Assembly (NCBI RefSeq): GCF_025933915.1
Contig: NZ_JAICZA010000018.1
Span: 1 to 47,731 of the forward strand
Source: Mycobacterium sp.
GTDB lineage: Bacteria; Actinomycetota; Actinomycetes; Mycobacteriales; Mycobacteriaceae
Direction of reading: 5' to 3'
Length of the DNA: 47,731 nucleotides
The position numbers and the translations under genes were made by a program. A model generated the notes under the pieces. It was not told the origin of the DNA, did not search any database, and was given only the letters and a program-made list of their open reading frames with translations. Positions 1 to 9,359 of this stretch are shown piece after piece; position 1 is the stretch's first letter, and the number at the start of each line of letters is the position of its first letter.

Positions 1-928
1 CGGCCTTGAGCAGACCCGCGATGCTGGCCGCCGAGGCGGGTTCGACGAAGACACCTTCGGACTCGGCCACCAGGTGGTAGGCGGCCAGAATCTCCTCATC
101 GGTGGCCGCCAGGAAACGGCCATTGGATTGCTGCTGCGCGTCGACGGCGGCCGTCCACGACGCCGGCGCACCGATGCGGATCGCGGTCGCAATCGTTTCC
201 GGGTTCTTGACCGGCGCCCCGTTCACCAGCGGGGCCGCACCGGCCGCCTGGGTTCCCAGCATTCGCGGCAGCCTGTCGATCAGGCCTTCGTGGTGATATT
301 CGGTGTACCCCTTCCAGTACGCGGTGATGTTTCCCGCGTTACCGACGGGAAGGGCGTGCACGTCCGGCGCGGCACCCAGCGCGTCGACGATCTCGAAAGC
401 GGCCGTCTTCTGGCCCTCGATGCGCACCGGGTTGACCGAGTTGACCAACGAGATCGTCGGAAAGTCAGCGGCCATCTTGCGGGCCAGTTCCAGGCAGTCG
501 TCGAAGTTGCCGTCGATCTGGACGATCTTGGCGCCGTGCATAACCGCCTGTGCCAGCTTGCCCATCGCGATCTTGCCCTGCGGGATCAGCACCGCACACG
601 TGATCCCGGCGCGGGCCGCATAGGCCGCCGCCGACGCCGACGTGTTTCCGGTCGAGGCGCACAAGACGGCTTGCTGGCCGCGCGCCACAGCATCGGTGAC
701 CGCCATCGTCATGCCGCGGTCCTTGAAGGAGCCGGTGGGATTGAGGCCCTCGACCTTGAGGTGAACTCTGCAGCCGGTCTTTTCCGAGAGACGGGCCGCC
801 GCAATCAGCGGGGTGCCACCCTCGAGCAGGGTGACCGGGGTCCAGTCGTCGCCCACCGGCAACCGGTCCCGATATGCCTCGATGAGGCCGGGCCAGGGCT
901 GATGGACGGCGGTGCGCGGCGCGCTCAT
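1..928 (-). CDS. thrC: threonine synthase (C-terminus beyond window)
   Basis: PLP enzyme that converts O-phosphohomoserine to threonine in the cytoplasm. The 309 codons present begin [14 protein letters not shown] and contain the PLP-lysine motif GSFKDRGM, with Lys69 at the position known for mycobacterial ThrC. They also hold the phosphate-binding stretch [17 protein letters not shown]. The 3' end, roughly the last 50 residues of a protein of about 360, runs off the window. The ATG at 928 overlaps the hom stop codon as ATGA, so hom and thrC are translationally coupled. The product uses homoserine made by the gene upstream, after phosphorylation by ThrB, which would lie outside. Identification is secure. 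Confidence 0.96.
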   Translation of the reverse strand, partial: MSAPRTAVHQPWPGLIEAYRDRLPVGDDWTPVTLLEGGTPLIAAARLSEKTGCRVHLKVEGLNPTGSFKDRGMTMAVTDAVARGQQAVLCASTGNTSASAAAYAARAGITCAVLIPQGKIAMGKLAQAVMHGAKIVQIDGNFDDCLELARKMAADFPTISLVNSVNPVRIEGQKTAAFEIVDALGAAPDVHALPVGNAGNITAYWKGYTEYHHEGLIDRLPRMLGTQAAGAAPLVNGAPVKNPETIATAIRIGAPASWTAAVDAQQQSNGRFLAATDEEILAAYHLVAESEGVFVEPASAASIAGLLKA

Positions 929-2250
929 AGGGTGGTCCCTTCCAGTCGCAGCACGCTTGTCACGCTCTGCACGGCATCCAGATCGGCCAGGGCGTCGACG
1001 GTTTCGGACAGCGCGGCGTCCGTGGCGCGGTGGGTCACCACGACGATCCGGGCCCCCACCCGTCGCCCGCCCTCGTCCGCGACACCTTCCTGCCGCACCT
1101 CGGCGATGCTGACCTCGCGCTTGGCGAATTCGGCTGCCACCGAAGACAACACGCCAGGCTTGTCGGCCACGTTCATGCTGACGTAATAGCGCGTAGAGAT
1201 GAGACCCATGGGGGCGATGGGAAGTTGGGCGTATTTGGATTCCTTCGGGCCCCGGCTGCCCAGCACCCGGTTGCGCGCGGCCATCACCAGGTCGCCGGCC
1301 ACCGCGGACGCGGTCGGCGCGCCGCCGGCGCCCTGACCGTAGAACATCAGCCGTCCGGAGGCCTTGGCCTCGACGACGACCGCATTGAATGCGCCGTTGA
1401 CCGTGGCCAGCGGATGCGACAACGGCACCAGCGCCGGATAGACGCGGGCCGAAACCCGCTCCTGGCCATCGTCGCCCGTGATGCGCTCGCAGATGGACAG
1501 CAGCTTGATGGTGCAGCCCAGGGCCCGGGCGGACTCGAAGTCGGCCGGGGTGACCTTGGTGATGCCCTCGCGGTAGACGTCGTCGGCGGTCACCCGGGTA
1601 TGGAAGGCGATGGATGCCAGAATCGCCGCCTTGGCCGCGGCGTCGTAGCCCTCGACGTCGGCAGTGGGGTCGGCCTCGGCGTAGCCCAGCGCGCTGGCTT
1701 CGGCCAGCGCGGTGTCGTAGTCGGCGCCGGTGCTGTCCATCGCGGACAAGATGTAATTGGTGGTGCCGTTGACGATGCCGGCGACCCGCAACACCGTGTC
1801 GCCCGCCAGTGACTGGGTGAGCGGCCGGATGACGGGAATGGCGCCCGCGACCGCCGCTTCGAAATACAAGTCGACATGGGCGCTTTCGGCCGCCTGCGCC
1901 AACTCGCCGGTAGAGATGGACAACAGCGCCTTGTTCGCCGTGACAACCGATTTGCCGTGCTCGAGGGCGCGCAGGATCGCCTTACGCGACGGCTCTACCG
2001 GCCCCATCAACTCCACGACGATGTCGACGTCGTCGCGTGCGGCGAGCCCTTCGATGTCGTCGGTGAGCAGCTCGACGGGAACGCCGCGGTCATCGGCGAT
2101 GCGGCGCACTCCGACGCCGCGCAGCACCAGGGGTGCACCGACACGAGCCGCGAGGTCATCGGCGCTGTCCTCGATGATTCGGACAACTTCGCTACCGACG
2201 TTGCCCAACCCGAGTACCGCTACACCGACCGGCTTTTCGTCACGGGGCAC
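925..2250 (-). CDS. hom: homoserine dehydrogenase with C-terminal ACT domain
   Basis: NAD(P)H-dependent reduction of aspartate semialdehyde to homoserine, the branch point towards threonine and methionine (called thrA in M. tuberculosis). The 441 residues match the usual mycobacterial length. An N-terminal Rossmann motif [14 protein letters not shown] is followed by VTANKALLS, then the catalytic-domain signatures [11 protein letters not shown] and [19 protein letters not shown]-terminal ACT domain ([18 protein letters not shown], about residues 355-430) is the expected site of threonine feedback. Only 3 bp separate it from lysA upstream, and it overlaps thrC downstream, which fits one amino-acid biosynthesis operon. 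Confidence 0.97.
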   Translation of the reverse strand: MPRDEKPVGVAVLGLGNVGSEVVRIIEDSADDLAARVGAPLVLRGVGVRRIADDRGVPVELLTDDIEGLAARDDVDIVVELMGPVEPSRKAILRALEHGKSVVTANKALLSISTGELAQAAESAHVDLYFEAAVAGAIPVIRPLTQSLAGDTVLRVAGIVNGTTNYILSAMDSTGADYDTALAEASALGYAEADPTADVEGYDAAAKAAILASIAFHTRVTADDVYREGITKVTPADFESARALGCTIKLLSICERITGDDGQERVSARVYPALVPLSHPLATVNGAFNAVVVEAKASGRLMFYGQGAGGAPTASAVAGDLVMAARNRVLGSRGPKESKYAQLPIAPMGLISTRYYVSMNVADKPGVLSSVAAEFAKREVSIAEVRQEGVADEGGRRVGARIVVVTHRATDAALSETVDALADLDAVQSVTSVLRLEGTTL

Positions 2251-2253
2251 AGT

Positions 2254-3672
2254 TCACCTCACTTCCAGACTCAGTAGATCGTCGACCGTCTCGCGGCGCA
2301 GGACCAGACGCGCGCGCCCATCACGCACCGCGACGACGGCGGGACGGCAGATCATGTTGTAACGACTCGACAATGAATAACAGTAGGCACCGGTGGCGGC
2401 CACCCCGATCAGGTCTCCGGGGCGCAGGTCGCCGGGCACCCAGGTATCGCGCACCACGATATCGCCACTCTCGCAATGCTTTCCGACGATACGCGCCTGC
2501 TCCGCCGGCGCATCGCTGATCCGCGAGACCAGCCGGGCATCGTAGTGGGCGTCGTAGAGCGCGGTGCGGATGTTGTCACTCATGCCGCCGTCGACGCTGA
2601 CGTAACGCCGGTGAGCGGTGGCGCTCACGTCGACGTCCTTGACGGTGCCCACCTCGTAGAGGGTGATGGTGCCGGGCCCGGCGATGGCGCGTCCCGGCTC
2701 GACCACCAGACGCGGTGTCGGCAGTCCGACGGCTGCTGACTCGTTCTGCACGATCGCGCTCAGCTTGGCAGCCAGTTCACCCATCGGCGGCGGGTCGTCC
2801 GCGGCCAGATAGGAGATACCAAGTCCACCACCGAGATCCACGGTGGAGATCTGTGCGGTCTGCTCGACACCGAACTGCTCGACCGCCTCGTGCAGCAGGC
2901 CGAGGACACGGCGCGCGGCGAGTTCGAAACCGGCGACGTCGAAGATCTGCGAACCGATATGGCTGTGCAGACCGACCACCCGCAGGTGTTCGGTTTCGAA
3001 TACCCGGCCGACGGCCGCCAGCGCCGCGCCGCTGGCCACGGACAGGCCGAATTTCTGGTCCTCGTGTGCGGTGGAGATGAACTCATGGGTGTGCGCTTCG
3101 ACACCTACGGTGAGACGAACGAAGACGTCCTGGACGATGCCTGCCTCCCCCGCGATGGCATTCAGACGTTCGATTTCGGTCATCGAGTCCAAAACGATAT
3201 GGCCTACACCGGCTTTGACCGCGGCGGTCAACTCCGCGACCGACTTGTTGTTGCCATGGAAGGTGATCCGCTCGGGTGGGAAGTCGGCGTGCAGTGCCAC
3301 GGCCAGCTCGCCGCCGGTGCACACGTCGAGTGAGAGGCCTTCTTCGTCGATCCAGCACGCTATCTCGCTGCACAAAAACGCTTTGGCCGCATAGTGCACG
3401 TTCTTGCCGCCGCCGAAGGCCGACGCGATCTCGCGGCAGCGGGAGCGGAAGTCGGCCTCGTCGACGACGAACAGCGGGGTGCCGTACTCCTGGGCGAGGT
3501 CGGTCACACTGACTCCCGCGATACTGGTGACACCGGCTTCGTCGCGAGTCGTGTTGCGGGGCCACACGTTTGGCGCCAGCAGTAGCAGCTCCTCGGGGGA
3601 TTGCGGCCGTGGCGGGCTTTCGGCGTGACGGGTCTCTTCGGCGTGCCGAGGACCAGCGGGATGAACGTTCAC
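2254..3672 (-). CDS. lysA: diaminopimelate decarboxylase
   Basis: PLP-dependent decarboxylation of meso-diaminopimelate to lysine, the last step of lysine synthesis. The PLP lysine lies in [21 protein letters not shown], the phosphate-binding [16 protein letters not shown] and the dimer-interface CESGD motif are all present. I place the start at GTG 3672, whose GTGA overlaps the argS stop. This gives 472 residues beginning (M)[12 protein letters not shown], the length I recall for M. leprae LysA; the M. tuberculosis form starts about 25 residues later. An in-frame ATG at 3741 would lie inside argS and is less likely. Confidence 0.95.
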   Translation of the reverse strand: MNVHPAGPRHAEETRHAESPPRPQSPEELLLLAPNVWPRNTTRDEAGVTSIAGVSVTDLAQEYGTPLFVVDEADFRSRCREIASAFGGGKNVHYAAKAFLCSEIACWIDEEGLSLDVCTGGELAVALHADFPPERITFHGNNKSVAELTAAVKAGVGHIVLDSMTEIERLNAIAGEAGIVQDVFVRLTVGVEAHTHEFISTAHEDQKFGLSVASGAALAAVGRVFETEHLRVVGLHSHIGSQIFDVAGFELAARRVLGLLHEAVEQFGVEQTAQISTVDLGGGLGISYLAADDPPPMGELAAKLSAIVQNESAAVGLPTPRLVVEPGRAIAGPGTITLYEVGTVKDVDVSATAHRRYVSVDGGMSDNIRTALYDAHYDARLVSRISDAPAEQARIVGKHCESGDIVVRDTWVPGDLRPGDLIGVAATGAYCYSLSSRYNMICRPAVVAVRDGRARLVLRRETVDDLLSLEVR

Positions 3673-5321
3673 ATTCGCTCCGGGGCAGTGACGCCTAGTA
3701 TCGCCAAGCCGTTGGCGATCACCTGACGGGTCGCCTGGCACAGCGCCAGGCGCGCGGTGTGCAGATCGGTGGGTTGCTCGTCGCCCTGCGGCAGCACCCG
3801 GCAGGAGTCGTAGAACCGGTGGTAGTCGCCGGCGAGGTCTTCCAGATAGCGGCAGATCCGGTGCGGTTCACGCAGGGATGACGCCGTGGCGAGCACCCGG
3901 GGGAATTCGCCGAGGGTGCGCAGCAGCGTCCCCTCCTTGTCGTGGCTGAGCAGGCCGAGGTTCCCGGTGTCGGGGATCAGGCCGAGCTCGGCGGCGTTGC
4001 GGGCCAGCGCCGAGAGCCGGGCGTGCGCGTATTGCACATAGTAGACCGGGTTTTCGTTGGACGCGGAGGACCATAGCGCCAGATCGATGTCGATCGGGGT
4101 GTCCACCGAGGAACGGATCAGGCTGTAGCGCGCCGCGTCGACGCCGATCGCCTCGACGAGGTCGTCGAGCGTGAGCACGGTGCCGGCGCGCTTGCTCATC
4201 CGGACCGGCTGGCCGTCGCGGACCAGATTGACCATCTGGCCGATGAGCACTTCGACGGTGGCCGGGTCGTCGCCGAGGGCCGCGGCCACGGCCCTGAGGC
4301 GGGCGATATAACCGTGGTGGTCGGCGCCCAGCATGTAGATGCATAGGTCGAAGCCGCGTTGCCTCTTGTCCAGGTAGTAGGCGATGTCCCCGGCGATATA
4401 GGCCGGCTTGCCGTCACTTTTGATCACGACGCGATCCTTGTCGTCACCAAAGGCGCTGGTGCGCAACCACGTTGCGCCGTCCTCCTCGTAGATGTTGCCC
4501 GTCTCGCGCAGCCTGGCGAGGGCCTGGTCGACCCGACCGCTGGTGTGCATCGCGTCTTCGTGGGTGTAGACGTCGAAGTCGGTGCCGAATTCGTGCAACG
4601 ACTCCTTGATGTGGGTGAACATCAGGTCGACGCCGATGGCGCGAAAGGTCTCGTGCATCTCGGACTCGGGCAGGCTCAGCGCGTCGGGCGCCTTCTGCAA
4701 TATCTGGGCGGCGATGTCGTTGATGTAGCTGCCGGCGTAGCCGTCTGCCGGCGTGGGTTGCCCTTTGGCGGCGGCGATCAGTGAGCTGGCGAAGCGGTCG
4801 ATCTGGGTGCCGTGGTCGTTGAAATAGTATTCGCGCACCACGTCGGCGCCCTGGGTGGACAGCAGCCGGCCCAGCGCGTCGCCGACCGCGGCCCAGCGGG
4901 TTCCGCCGATGTGGATCGGTCCGGTCGGGTTGGCCGAGACGAATTCCAGGTTGATGTTGTGGTCGGCCAGCGCGTCGGAGTGACCGAAGCGATCGCCGGC
5001 GTCGATGATGTTGTTGACGACGATCGCCTGTGCCGACGCCTCGAGGCGCATGTTGATGAAGCCCGGCCCGGCCACCTCTGCCGCCGCGATGCCGTCGGCC
5101 TGTGACAGCGCCTCGGCGAGCCATCCGGCCAGCTCGCGGGGGTTGGCGCCCACCTTTTTGCCCAGCTGCAGTGCCAGGTTGCTCGCGTAATCGCCGTGCT
5201 CGGGATTGCGGGGGCGCTCCACGGTGACCGTCTGCGGCAGCGCGGCAGCATCCAGCCCACGCTCGGCCAACACCGCGGCGGCGGTGGTCTTGAGCAGCTC
5301 AGCCAGGTCAGCGGGGGTCAC
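3669..5321 (-). CDS. argS: arginyl-tRNA synthetase
   Basis: Class I synthetase that charges tRNA-Arg; a tRNA-Arg gene lies just beyond it on the opposite strand. The sequence shows the HIGH-type motif in [11 protein letters not shown], the KMSKS-type motif RMSKRAGT, and the C-terminal DALR-type anticodon-binding region ([15 protein letters not shown]). Starting at GTG 5321 ((M)[10 protein letters not shown]) gives 550 residues, the length expected in M. tuberculosis, with an AGGATGG ribosome-binding site about 9 nt upstream. The longer frame from 5426 adds a low-complexity leader with no family resemblance. It heads the argS-lysA-hom-thrC run. Confidence 0.97.
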   Translation of the reverse strand: MTPADLAELLKTTAAAVLAERGLDAAALPQTVTVERPRNPEHGDYASNLALQLGKKVGANPRELAGWLAEALSQADGIAAAEVAGPGFINMRLEASAQAIVVNNIIDAGDRFGHSDALADHNINLEFVSANPTGPIHIGGTRWAAVGDALGRLLSTQGADVVREYYFNDHGTQIDRFASSLIAAAKGQPTPADGYAGSYINDIAAQILQKAPDALSLPESEMHETFRAIGVDLMFTHIKESLHEFGTDFDVYTHEDAMHTSGRVDQALARLRETGNIYEEDGATWLRTSAFGDDKDRVVIKSDGKPAYIAGDIAYYLDKRQRGFDLCIYMLGADHHGYIARLRAVAAALGDDPATVEVLIGQMVNLVRDGQPVRMSKRAGTVLTLDDLVEAIGVDAARYSLIRSSVDTPIDIDLALWSSASNENPVYYVQYAHARLSALARNAAELGLIPDTGNLGLLSHDKEGTLLRTLGEFPRVLATASSLREPHRICRYLEDLAGDYHRFYDSCRVLPQGDEQPTDLHTARLALCQATRQVIANGLAILGVTAPERM

Positions 5322-5395
5322 GAGCGTCCATCCTATTGGCTGGGGTGCCCTCGCCTCGAATCCATTGCGGTGGCAGGGCGACCGCCCCGATGCGC

Positions 5396-5401
5396 TAGTC
5401 T
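5396..5401 (+). promoter_or_regulatory. candidate -10 element for tRNA-Arg
   Basis: TAGTCT fits the mycobacterial TANNNT -10 pattern and lies 47 nt before the mature tRNA, leaving a short 5' leader for processing. No convincing -35 was found at 17 nt. Confidence 0.4.
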
Positions 5402-5448
5402 GTGCGTGCTTGTTGGAAAGCCCCATGGCGCGACAGGAATGTCGGTGC

Positions 5449-5524
5449 GCCCCCGTAGCTCAGGGGATAGAGCGTCTGCCTCCGGAGCAGAAGGCCGCAG
5501 GTTCGAATCCTGCCGGGGGCACCA
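5449..5524 (+). tRNA. tRNA-Arg (anticodon CCG)
   Basis: A complete cloverleaf can be folded by eye. The acceptor arms are GCCCCCG (5449-5455) and CGGGGGC (5514-5520). The D arm contains AGCTCAGGGGATAGAGC. The anticodon arm is TCTGC/GCAGA with loop CTCCGGA, giving anticodon CCG. The T arm has GGTTCGAATCC. The discriminator A at 5521 is followed by an encoded CCA. It reads CGG arginine codons and lies head-to-head with argS. Confidence 0.97.
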
Positions 5525-5554
5525 GCGTTACCGCAGGCCAGGCGTATCTTGCAG

Positions 5555-5905
5555 CTAATCCGACGACTTATCGGCCTTGTCGGACTCCTCGGAATCTTCG
5601 GGCCTGTCGGACTTCTCTGATTCGTCGGACTCCTCTGATTCGTCGGGCTCCTCTGATTCGTCGGACTCCTCGGCTTTGTCGGACTCCTCGGACTCCTCGG
5701 ATTCGTCGGACTCCTTGGCCTTGTCGGAGTCCCGCTGCTCATCGAGTTTGTCCGCGTACTTCGTCAAAAGTCCGGCTATCTTGCGGGCCTCCTCAGCAGT
5801 CAACGAATCCTCGAAGACGCGCTCGTCGCTGTCAGAGACGCGCTCGACATAAACCGCGGCGTCCTTCATTCCGACGTCCCACCGGCCCCCCTCGTGACGA
5901 ACCAT
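5555..5905 (-). CDS. small protein with acidic Ser/Asp/Glu repeat tail
   Basis: 116 residues. Residues 1-60 look like a small folded domain (KDAAVYVERVSDSDERVF, then EEARKIAGLLTKYADKLDEQ). From about residue 62 to the end the chain is almost only S, D, E and K, in repeats such as ESDESEE, encoded by 18-bp tandem DNA units. No signal peptide or membrane segment is seen. AAAGGCGG about 7 nt before the ATG is a good ribosome-binding site, which supports this strand over the mirror-image frames that the repeat also opens. I do not recognise the family. The tail suggests a highly charged disordered region, perhaps for partner binding or solubility. It lies between tRNA-Arg and an exported protein. 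Confidence 0.7.
   Translation of the reverse strand: MVRHEGGRWDVGMKDAAVYVERVSDSDERVFEDSLTAEEARKIAGLLTKYADKLDEQRDSDKAKESDESEESEESDKAEESDESEEPDESEESDESEKSDRPEDSEESDKADKSSD
5616..5669 (+). repeat. three tandem 18-bp repeats
   Basis: Units start at 5616, 5634 and 5652, each reading TCTGATTCGTCGG(A/G)CTCC. The second differs by one base. Shorter related units flank them from about 5575 to 5730. They encode the acidic tail of the gene on the minus strand, and copy number is likely to vary between strains. Confidence 0.85.
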
Positions 5906-6106
5906 GTGATGCCGCCTTTCGACTGTGATTCGATTTCACGCTGCCCGCGACGCGCTAGTGCGTTGTTTACCCACTTCTGCTGGGGCCCAGACGGTCACAT
6001 TTGTCTGAACGAACCGCCGGCTCTTGCCGCGAGCGGGATCCGCCGACGGCCGCAGTGTTCGCCAAACATCGCCCCACGCGTCACAGACGACATTAAGCTG
6101 CCGGTC

Positions 6107-6784
6107 GTGGGCGTGAAGGTGTTCGCCAAGGGCGGTGGCCGGTGGCTGGCGATCGCGGCGTCGCTCGTCGTCTCGGCCGCCATGATCCACGCCCAGGGCA
6201 CCAAGCCACGGTGCTGCGTCGAGCCACCGGCAGCCACCCCATCCACCACGGCCACTCGCTCACCTGGCCCGCCGCACACCGCCAGTCCCGCCGAGGTGGA
6301 GGCGCTGACCGCGCTGGCACCGCCCGCCCCTTCGGCTGGCCAGCAATTCCAGCTCGCATTGCCGCGCGGGGTCGCGTCCGAGGATCGGCTACAGGTCAAG
6401 ACCATCTGGGCGGCGCGCGTCATCGGCGTGCTCTTTCCCCAGGTCAAGACCATCTATGGGTATCGGCAGGACCCGCTGCCGTGGCATCCCAACGGGTTGG
6501 CCATCGACGTGATGATCCCGAACTTCCACACCCCCGAAGGCATCGACCTCGGCAATCAGATCGCCGGATATGCGCTGGCGAATGCGAAGCGGTGGGGCAT
6601 CAACCATGTGATCTGGCGGCAGAAGATCTACCCGGGCGTCGGCGGGGGCAATTGGATGGCGGACTTGGGCTCAGAAACAGCCGACCATTACGACCACGTG
6701 CATATCGCCACTGACGGCGGTGGCTATCCGACCGGGCACGAGATCTACTACATCGCCTCCATGACCACCGCGCCGCCGGACTGA
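6107..6784 (+). CDS. exported protein with M15/LAS-type peptidase-like domain
   Basis: About 225 residues from GTG 6107 (or GTG 6113). The N-terminus (VFAKGGGRWLAIAASLVVSAAMIHAQG) looks like a signal peptide or membrane anchor. A Thr/Pro-rich linker follows, then a C-terminal domain with HPNGLAID and DHYDHVHIAT. These resemble the HxxGxAxD and HxH zinc-ligand motifs of D-Ala-D-Ala carboxypeptidase/hedgehog-fold peptidases and of the ARB-07466-like domain in many mycobacterial exported proteins. A cell-wall peptide substrate is plausible but inferred. A longer open frame reaches back to 5894, but its extra residues are low complexity and overlap the divergent gene. No clear ribosome-binding site was seen, so the start is uncertain. 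Confidence 0.75.
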   Translation: MGVKVFAKGGGRWLAIAASLVVSAAMIHAQGTKPRCCVEPPAATPSTTATRSPGPPHTASPAEVEALTALAPPAPSAGQQFQLALPRGVASEDRLQVKTIWAARVIGVLFPQVKTIYGYRQDPLPWHPNGLAIDVMIPNFHTPEGIDLGNQIAGYALANAKRWGINHVIWRQKIYPGVGGGNWMADLGSETADHYDHVHIATDGGGYPTGHEIYYIASMTTAPPD

Positions 6785-6800
6785 TTTCACGGCGTCTCCG

Positions 6801-7310
6801 TCATGTCGGCCCGGCGGCAAACGCCGCCACCGGCATTTCGACGGTTCCGCGGCATGGGCCGCTGCTGATGTCGGTGTGCCAGACACCGCGCAACGATCCG
6901 TCGCGCTGCGGGGTGTAAAAGGCCCACGACCTCGCGGGTGCCCACACCTTCGCAGCGCCCTCGCCTGTATAGCAATCCCATTGGAAGTCGAAGCGCTCCA
7001 CCCATTTCGCCCCATCCCAGGTGTAGTGCGAAGGCTGGGGCAGCGTCGGGTTCTTGGGGGTGGGGCCGTCGGTCGCGGTGGCCACGCACTTGCCCGACGC
7101 GCATGCGGTGGTGAAGACGTAGTCGGCGCTGAAGGTGGGTTCGGCTTGCGTCGCGGCGATGCTGGTGCCGGATTTACTTACCGCATACCTCACCAGCGAG
7201 TATTTGCCGTTCCACGACGGTGACACCGCATGCGCGCAGACGGCGGGGGTTCCGGCGACCGAGGCAGTCACGGCAGCGAGCACCGCAACTACCCGAAACC
7301 TCGGCCGCAT
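6801..7310 (-). CDS. exported protein of unknown function (Rv1291c-like position)
   Basis: 169 residues. It has a textbook signal peptide (MRPRFRVVAVLAAVTASVAG, cleavage probably after AHA near residue 28). The mature part is rich in aromatic residues (SYTW-like SHYTWDGAKW, FDFQWDCY, WAFYTPQRDG) with four Cys (ACASGKC, WDCY, GPC), which could form two disulfides outside the membrane. No catalytic motif is apparent. Its place beside argS matches the secreted Rv1291c of M. tuberculosis, but I cannot confirm homology by eye. It is convergent with the peptidase-like gene, 16 bp away. Confidence 0.72.
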   Translation of the reverse strand: MRPRFRVVAVLAAVTASVAGTPAVCAHAVSPSWNGKYSLVRYAVSKSGTSIAATQAEPTFSADYVFTTACASGKCVATATDGPTPKNPTLPQPSHYTWDGAKWVERFDFQWDCYTGEGAAKVWAPARSWAFYTPQRDGSLRGVWHTDISSGPCRGTVEMPVAAFAAGPT

Positions 7311-7374
7311 TGGTCAATGGTGGGTGTTCGATGACGCAGTGCGATCTCGGCCAGGACACGATCACGTGTGTCGC

Positions 7375-7905
7375 TCAGCGCAGCAGGAATAGGCCGTACG
7401 CGGCGACCGACTGCGCGTCGGCGATGACTCCCCGGCGAATCATCTGCTCGACCTCTTCGCGCGGGAACCACGCGCTGCGCATGTCTTGCTCCTCGTGCTC
7501 GCGGTCGGCTTCTCCCTCGACGATCCCCGTCGCCAAGAACACCCATCCGCGCTGACTGGTCATTCCCGGCGCCACGTCGAGCTCGCCGAGCGGCTCGAAC
7601 GCCGTTGCGCGCAATCCGGTTTCCTCGCGCAGCTCACGCTTGGCCAATTCGGCCGGCTCGGGGTCGGCCATTCCCGGAGCGGTACCTTGGGGGAACTCCC
7701 ACCGACGCTTCCCGATGGGGTAGCGAAACTGCTCGACCAACCGGAAGCGGTGCCCGTCATATGGCATCACGAGCGCATAGGTCGGCTTGTCGACGACGCT
7801 GTAGATGCCGGCACTGCCATCCGCGCGGCGGATGTCATCCTCGCGCAGGACCATCCACGGATTCCGATAGATCTCGCGGCTCGCGAGGCGTTCGATAAAA
7901 GTCAC
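7375..7905 (-). CDS. Nudix hydrolase, ADP-sugar pyrophosphatase type
   Basis: 176 residues from GTG 7905 ((M)TFIERLASREIYRNPWMVL). The Nudix helix RELREETGL is intact, preceded by FRYPIGKRRWEFPQG, which is typical of the ADP-ribose/ADP-sugar pyrophosphatase branch. The acidic residue usually eight positions before the RE of the motif is shifted by one (DPEPAELAKRE); this is unlikely to abolish Mg binding, because the REXXEE glutamates remain. It probably hydrolyses a nucleoside diphosphate sugar or ADP-ribose; the exact substrate is unknown. A longer frame to 8007 would overlap the divergent gene and adds nothing family-like. Confidence 0.88.
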   Translation of the reverse strand: MTFIERLASREIYRNPWMVLREDDIRRADGSAGIYSVVDKPTYALVMPYDGHRFRLVEQFRYPIGKRRWEFPQGTAPGMADPEPAELAKRELREETGLRATAFEPLGELDVAPGMTSQRGWVFLATGIVEGEADREHEEQDMRSAWFPREEVEQMIRRGVIADAQSVAAYGLFLLR

Positions 7906-7958
7906 GCCGCCAGTATTGCCGCGAATACCGCACCTCAAGCCGCGGCGATGGCGAGGAG

Positions 7959-7964
7959 TAGCGT
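7959..7964 (+). promoter_or_regulatory. -10 element placing a leaderless start
   Basis: TAGCGT (TANNNT) ends 8 nt before the ATG at 7973. With no Shine-Dalgarno sequence, transcription would begin at or next to the start codon. Confidence 0.45.
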
Positions 7965-7972
7965 CCGAAGCC

Positions 7973-8344
7973 ATGCCGTCCCCAGAAGCCATCACCGAGA
8001 CCGTCAATCGCTATCTCGCGCTCGTCGCGACCGGCACCGCCGACGACATCGTGACCCTGTACGCCGCGGACGCCACCATCGAGGATCCGATCGGAGCCGA
8101 CATTCGCCGCGGGCATGACGCCATCCGCGGGTTCTATGCGGGGTTCCAAGACGCCAAGAAGGACACCGAACTCGCCGAATTGCGGGTCTCTGGCGGCGAG
8201 GCCGCCTTCTTCTGGCACCTCACGCTGCACGCCGGTGATAGCCGTACCCGCATTTCGCCCATCTCGACGATGTCGTTCGATGCGGATGCCAAGATCACGT
8301 CGATGCGGGCATTCTGGTCACCTGCTGACGTTCAGATTTTGTAA
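7973..8344 (+). CDS. ketosteroid-isomerase-like SnoaL/NTF2-fold protein
   Basis: 123 residues that line up along the full length with bacterial delta5-3-ketosteroid isomerases. Tyr14 (NRYLAL) and Asp38 (IEDPIG) fall exactly at the catalytic Tyr and general-base Asp of that family, and RGHDAIRGFYAGF matches its helix 3. The third catalytic residue, the Asp of API-D-HF, is replaced: here the strand reads SPISTMSF, with Ser98 in its place. Isomerase activity may therefore be weaker or the substrate different. The start follows the leaderless -10 at 7959; a 19-residue upstream extension in frame looks non-coding. It is divergent from the Nudix gene. Confidence 0.82.
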   Translation: MPSPEAITETVNRYLALVATGTADDIVTLYAADATIEDPIGADIRRGHDAIRGFYAGFQDAKKDTELAELRVSGGEAAFFWHLTLHAGDSRTRISPISTMSFDADAKITSMRAFWSPADVQIL

Positions 8345-8381
8345 CATAACTCGCCAATTCCGTTGACGTACGGCTTGACTC

Positions 8382-8402
8382 ATGTGCTGCCCAGCAGCAC
8401 AT
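8382..8402. terminator. bidirectional hairpin between convergent genes
   Basis: A perfect 9-bp stem, ATGTGCTGC (8382-8390) and GCAGCACAT (8394-8402), with a CCA loop. It lies 37 nt after one stop codon and 5 nt after the other. There is no T-tract, as is usual for mycobacterial terminators. Confidence 0.6.
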
Positions 8403-8407
8403 CGAGG

Positions 8408-9280
8408 TCACGGAGCGGACCGGTCCACCGACCCTTGGGCGCCCGGTTCATCTGCGTGGCCGCGGTGTCGGGCACACCATCCGGCCAATTCCTGGCGGGC
8501 TGCGATGGTCACCGGATGCTCGTCACCGAGCACGCGGGTCTCTTCCTCGACCAGCGCTTCCCATGCGGCGACCCCGTCCGTGGCGCCGGCCCGGTCCGGG
8601 GCCCACAGCGTGAACATGTGCCGCGCCATGAGCAGATGAACATGGTCGTCGCCCAGCTTGTCGCGCAGTTCGCCGATCAGCGGCTCGAGTTCGGCGACGG
8701 CCGCCGGGATGTCACCCGCCCGGCCCCGCCAGATCGCCAGTATCAACCTCGTCCCGAGGGTGTCGGCGTGATCGTCACCGAGCACCCGGCGCCGCGCCGC
8801 GAGCACGTGTTGCCCCTCGGCCATGGCACCGACGAAATCACCTATCTCCCAACGCTTCTCAGCCACCTTTTCGCGAGCCACCAACGTGCTCTCGTGTTCG
8901 GCCCCTAAAATACGCTGTTCGTCGGAGACGAGCTGCGACCATTCGGACAGCGACGACAGCGGGGGTTGTTGTCGCCCCGCCAACAGGTGACGAGCGGTCA
9001 ACGTGCTCAGGTGATCGCGACCGAGCACCTCCACGAGGTCCGCTACCAACCCTTCGAGGTCGGCGTAGGCGACGGCGTCATCGCCCGCGCGCAGCTGCAA
9101 GGTGGCCAGCGCGACCTTGAGCTCGAGGACGTTGGGATTGCGCTCACCGAGCGTTGCCCGGCACAGGGTCACCAGCTCGTTTGCCTGCAGCGCGGTCCCG
9201 GCGAAATCCCCGTTGTTCGCGCACTCCGCCATCAGCCCGGTCATTTCGGCCAGCGGGGCGGGCAACTCCTGCTGCGTCAT
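8408..9280 (-). CDS. TPR protein with kinesin-light-chain-type repeats
   Basis: 290 residues from ATG 9280 (MTQQELPAPLAEM). At least six repeats of about 42 residues carry the signature LG-x-x-H-x-x-TL-x-x-R: LGERNPNVLELK, LGRDHLSTLTAR, LGAEHESTLVAR, LGDDHADTLGTR, LGDDHVHLLMAR and LGDEHPVTIAAR. This is the TPR_10/12 pattern of kinesin light chain and of the C-termini of actinobacterial NB-ARC/STAND regulators. No NTPase or DNA-binding domain is attached, so it is probably a free-standing protein-binding scaffold. A frame extending to 9406 overlaps the next gene and looks unrelated. The partner is unknown. Confidence 0.78.
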   Translation of the reverse strand: MTQQELPAPLAEMTGLMAECANNGDFAGTALQANELVTLCRATLGERNPNVLELKVALATLQLRAGDDAVAYADLEGLVADLVEVLGRDHLSTLTARHLLAGRQQPPLSSLSEWSQLVSDEQRILGAEHESTLVAREKVAEKRWEIGDFVGAMAEGQHVLAARRRVLGDDHADTLGTRLILAIWRGRAGDIPAAVAELEPLIGELRDKLGDDHVHLLMARHMFTLWAPDRAGATDGVAAWEALVEEETRVLGDEHPVTIAARQELAGWCARHRGHADEPGAQGSVDRSAP

Positions 9281-9359
9281 ATCGCTAATGAAATCGCCAC
9301 TTCCCGGATGCGGCAATTCACCCTGTGCCGCCCGCCGGGCCGTTCCGAGCCGGGGCGAG

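Noticed and set aside
5449..5524. tRNA-Arg as an att site with an integrated element
   Set aside because: No integrase gene and no second copy of the tRNA 3' end were noticed in the window.
5616..5669. Possible CRISPR-like array
   Set aside because: The 18-bp units are directly adjacent with no spacers and lie inside a coding frame.
5395..5742. Pro/Arg/Ser/Thr-rich frame across the tRNA and the tandem repeat
   Set aside because: It crosses the tRNA gene and owes its length to the 18-bp repeat; the 116-residue frame has the ribosome-binding site and a domain-like N-terminus.
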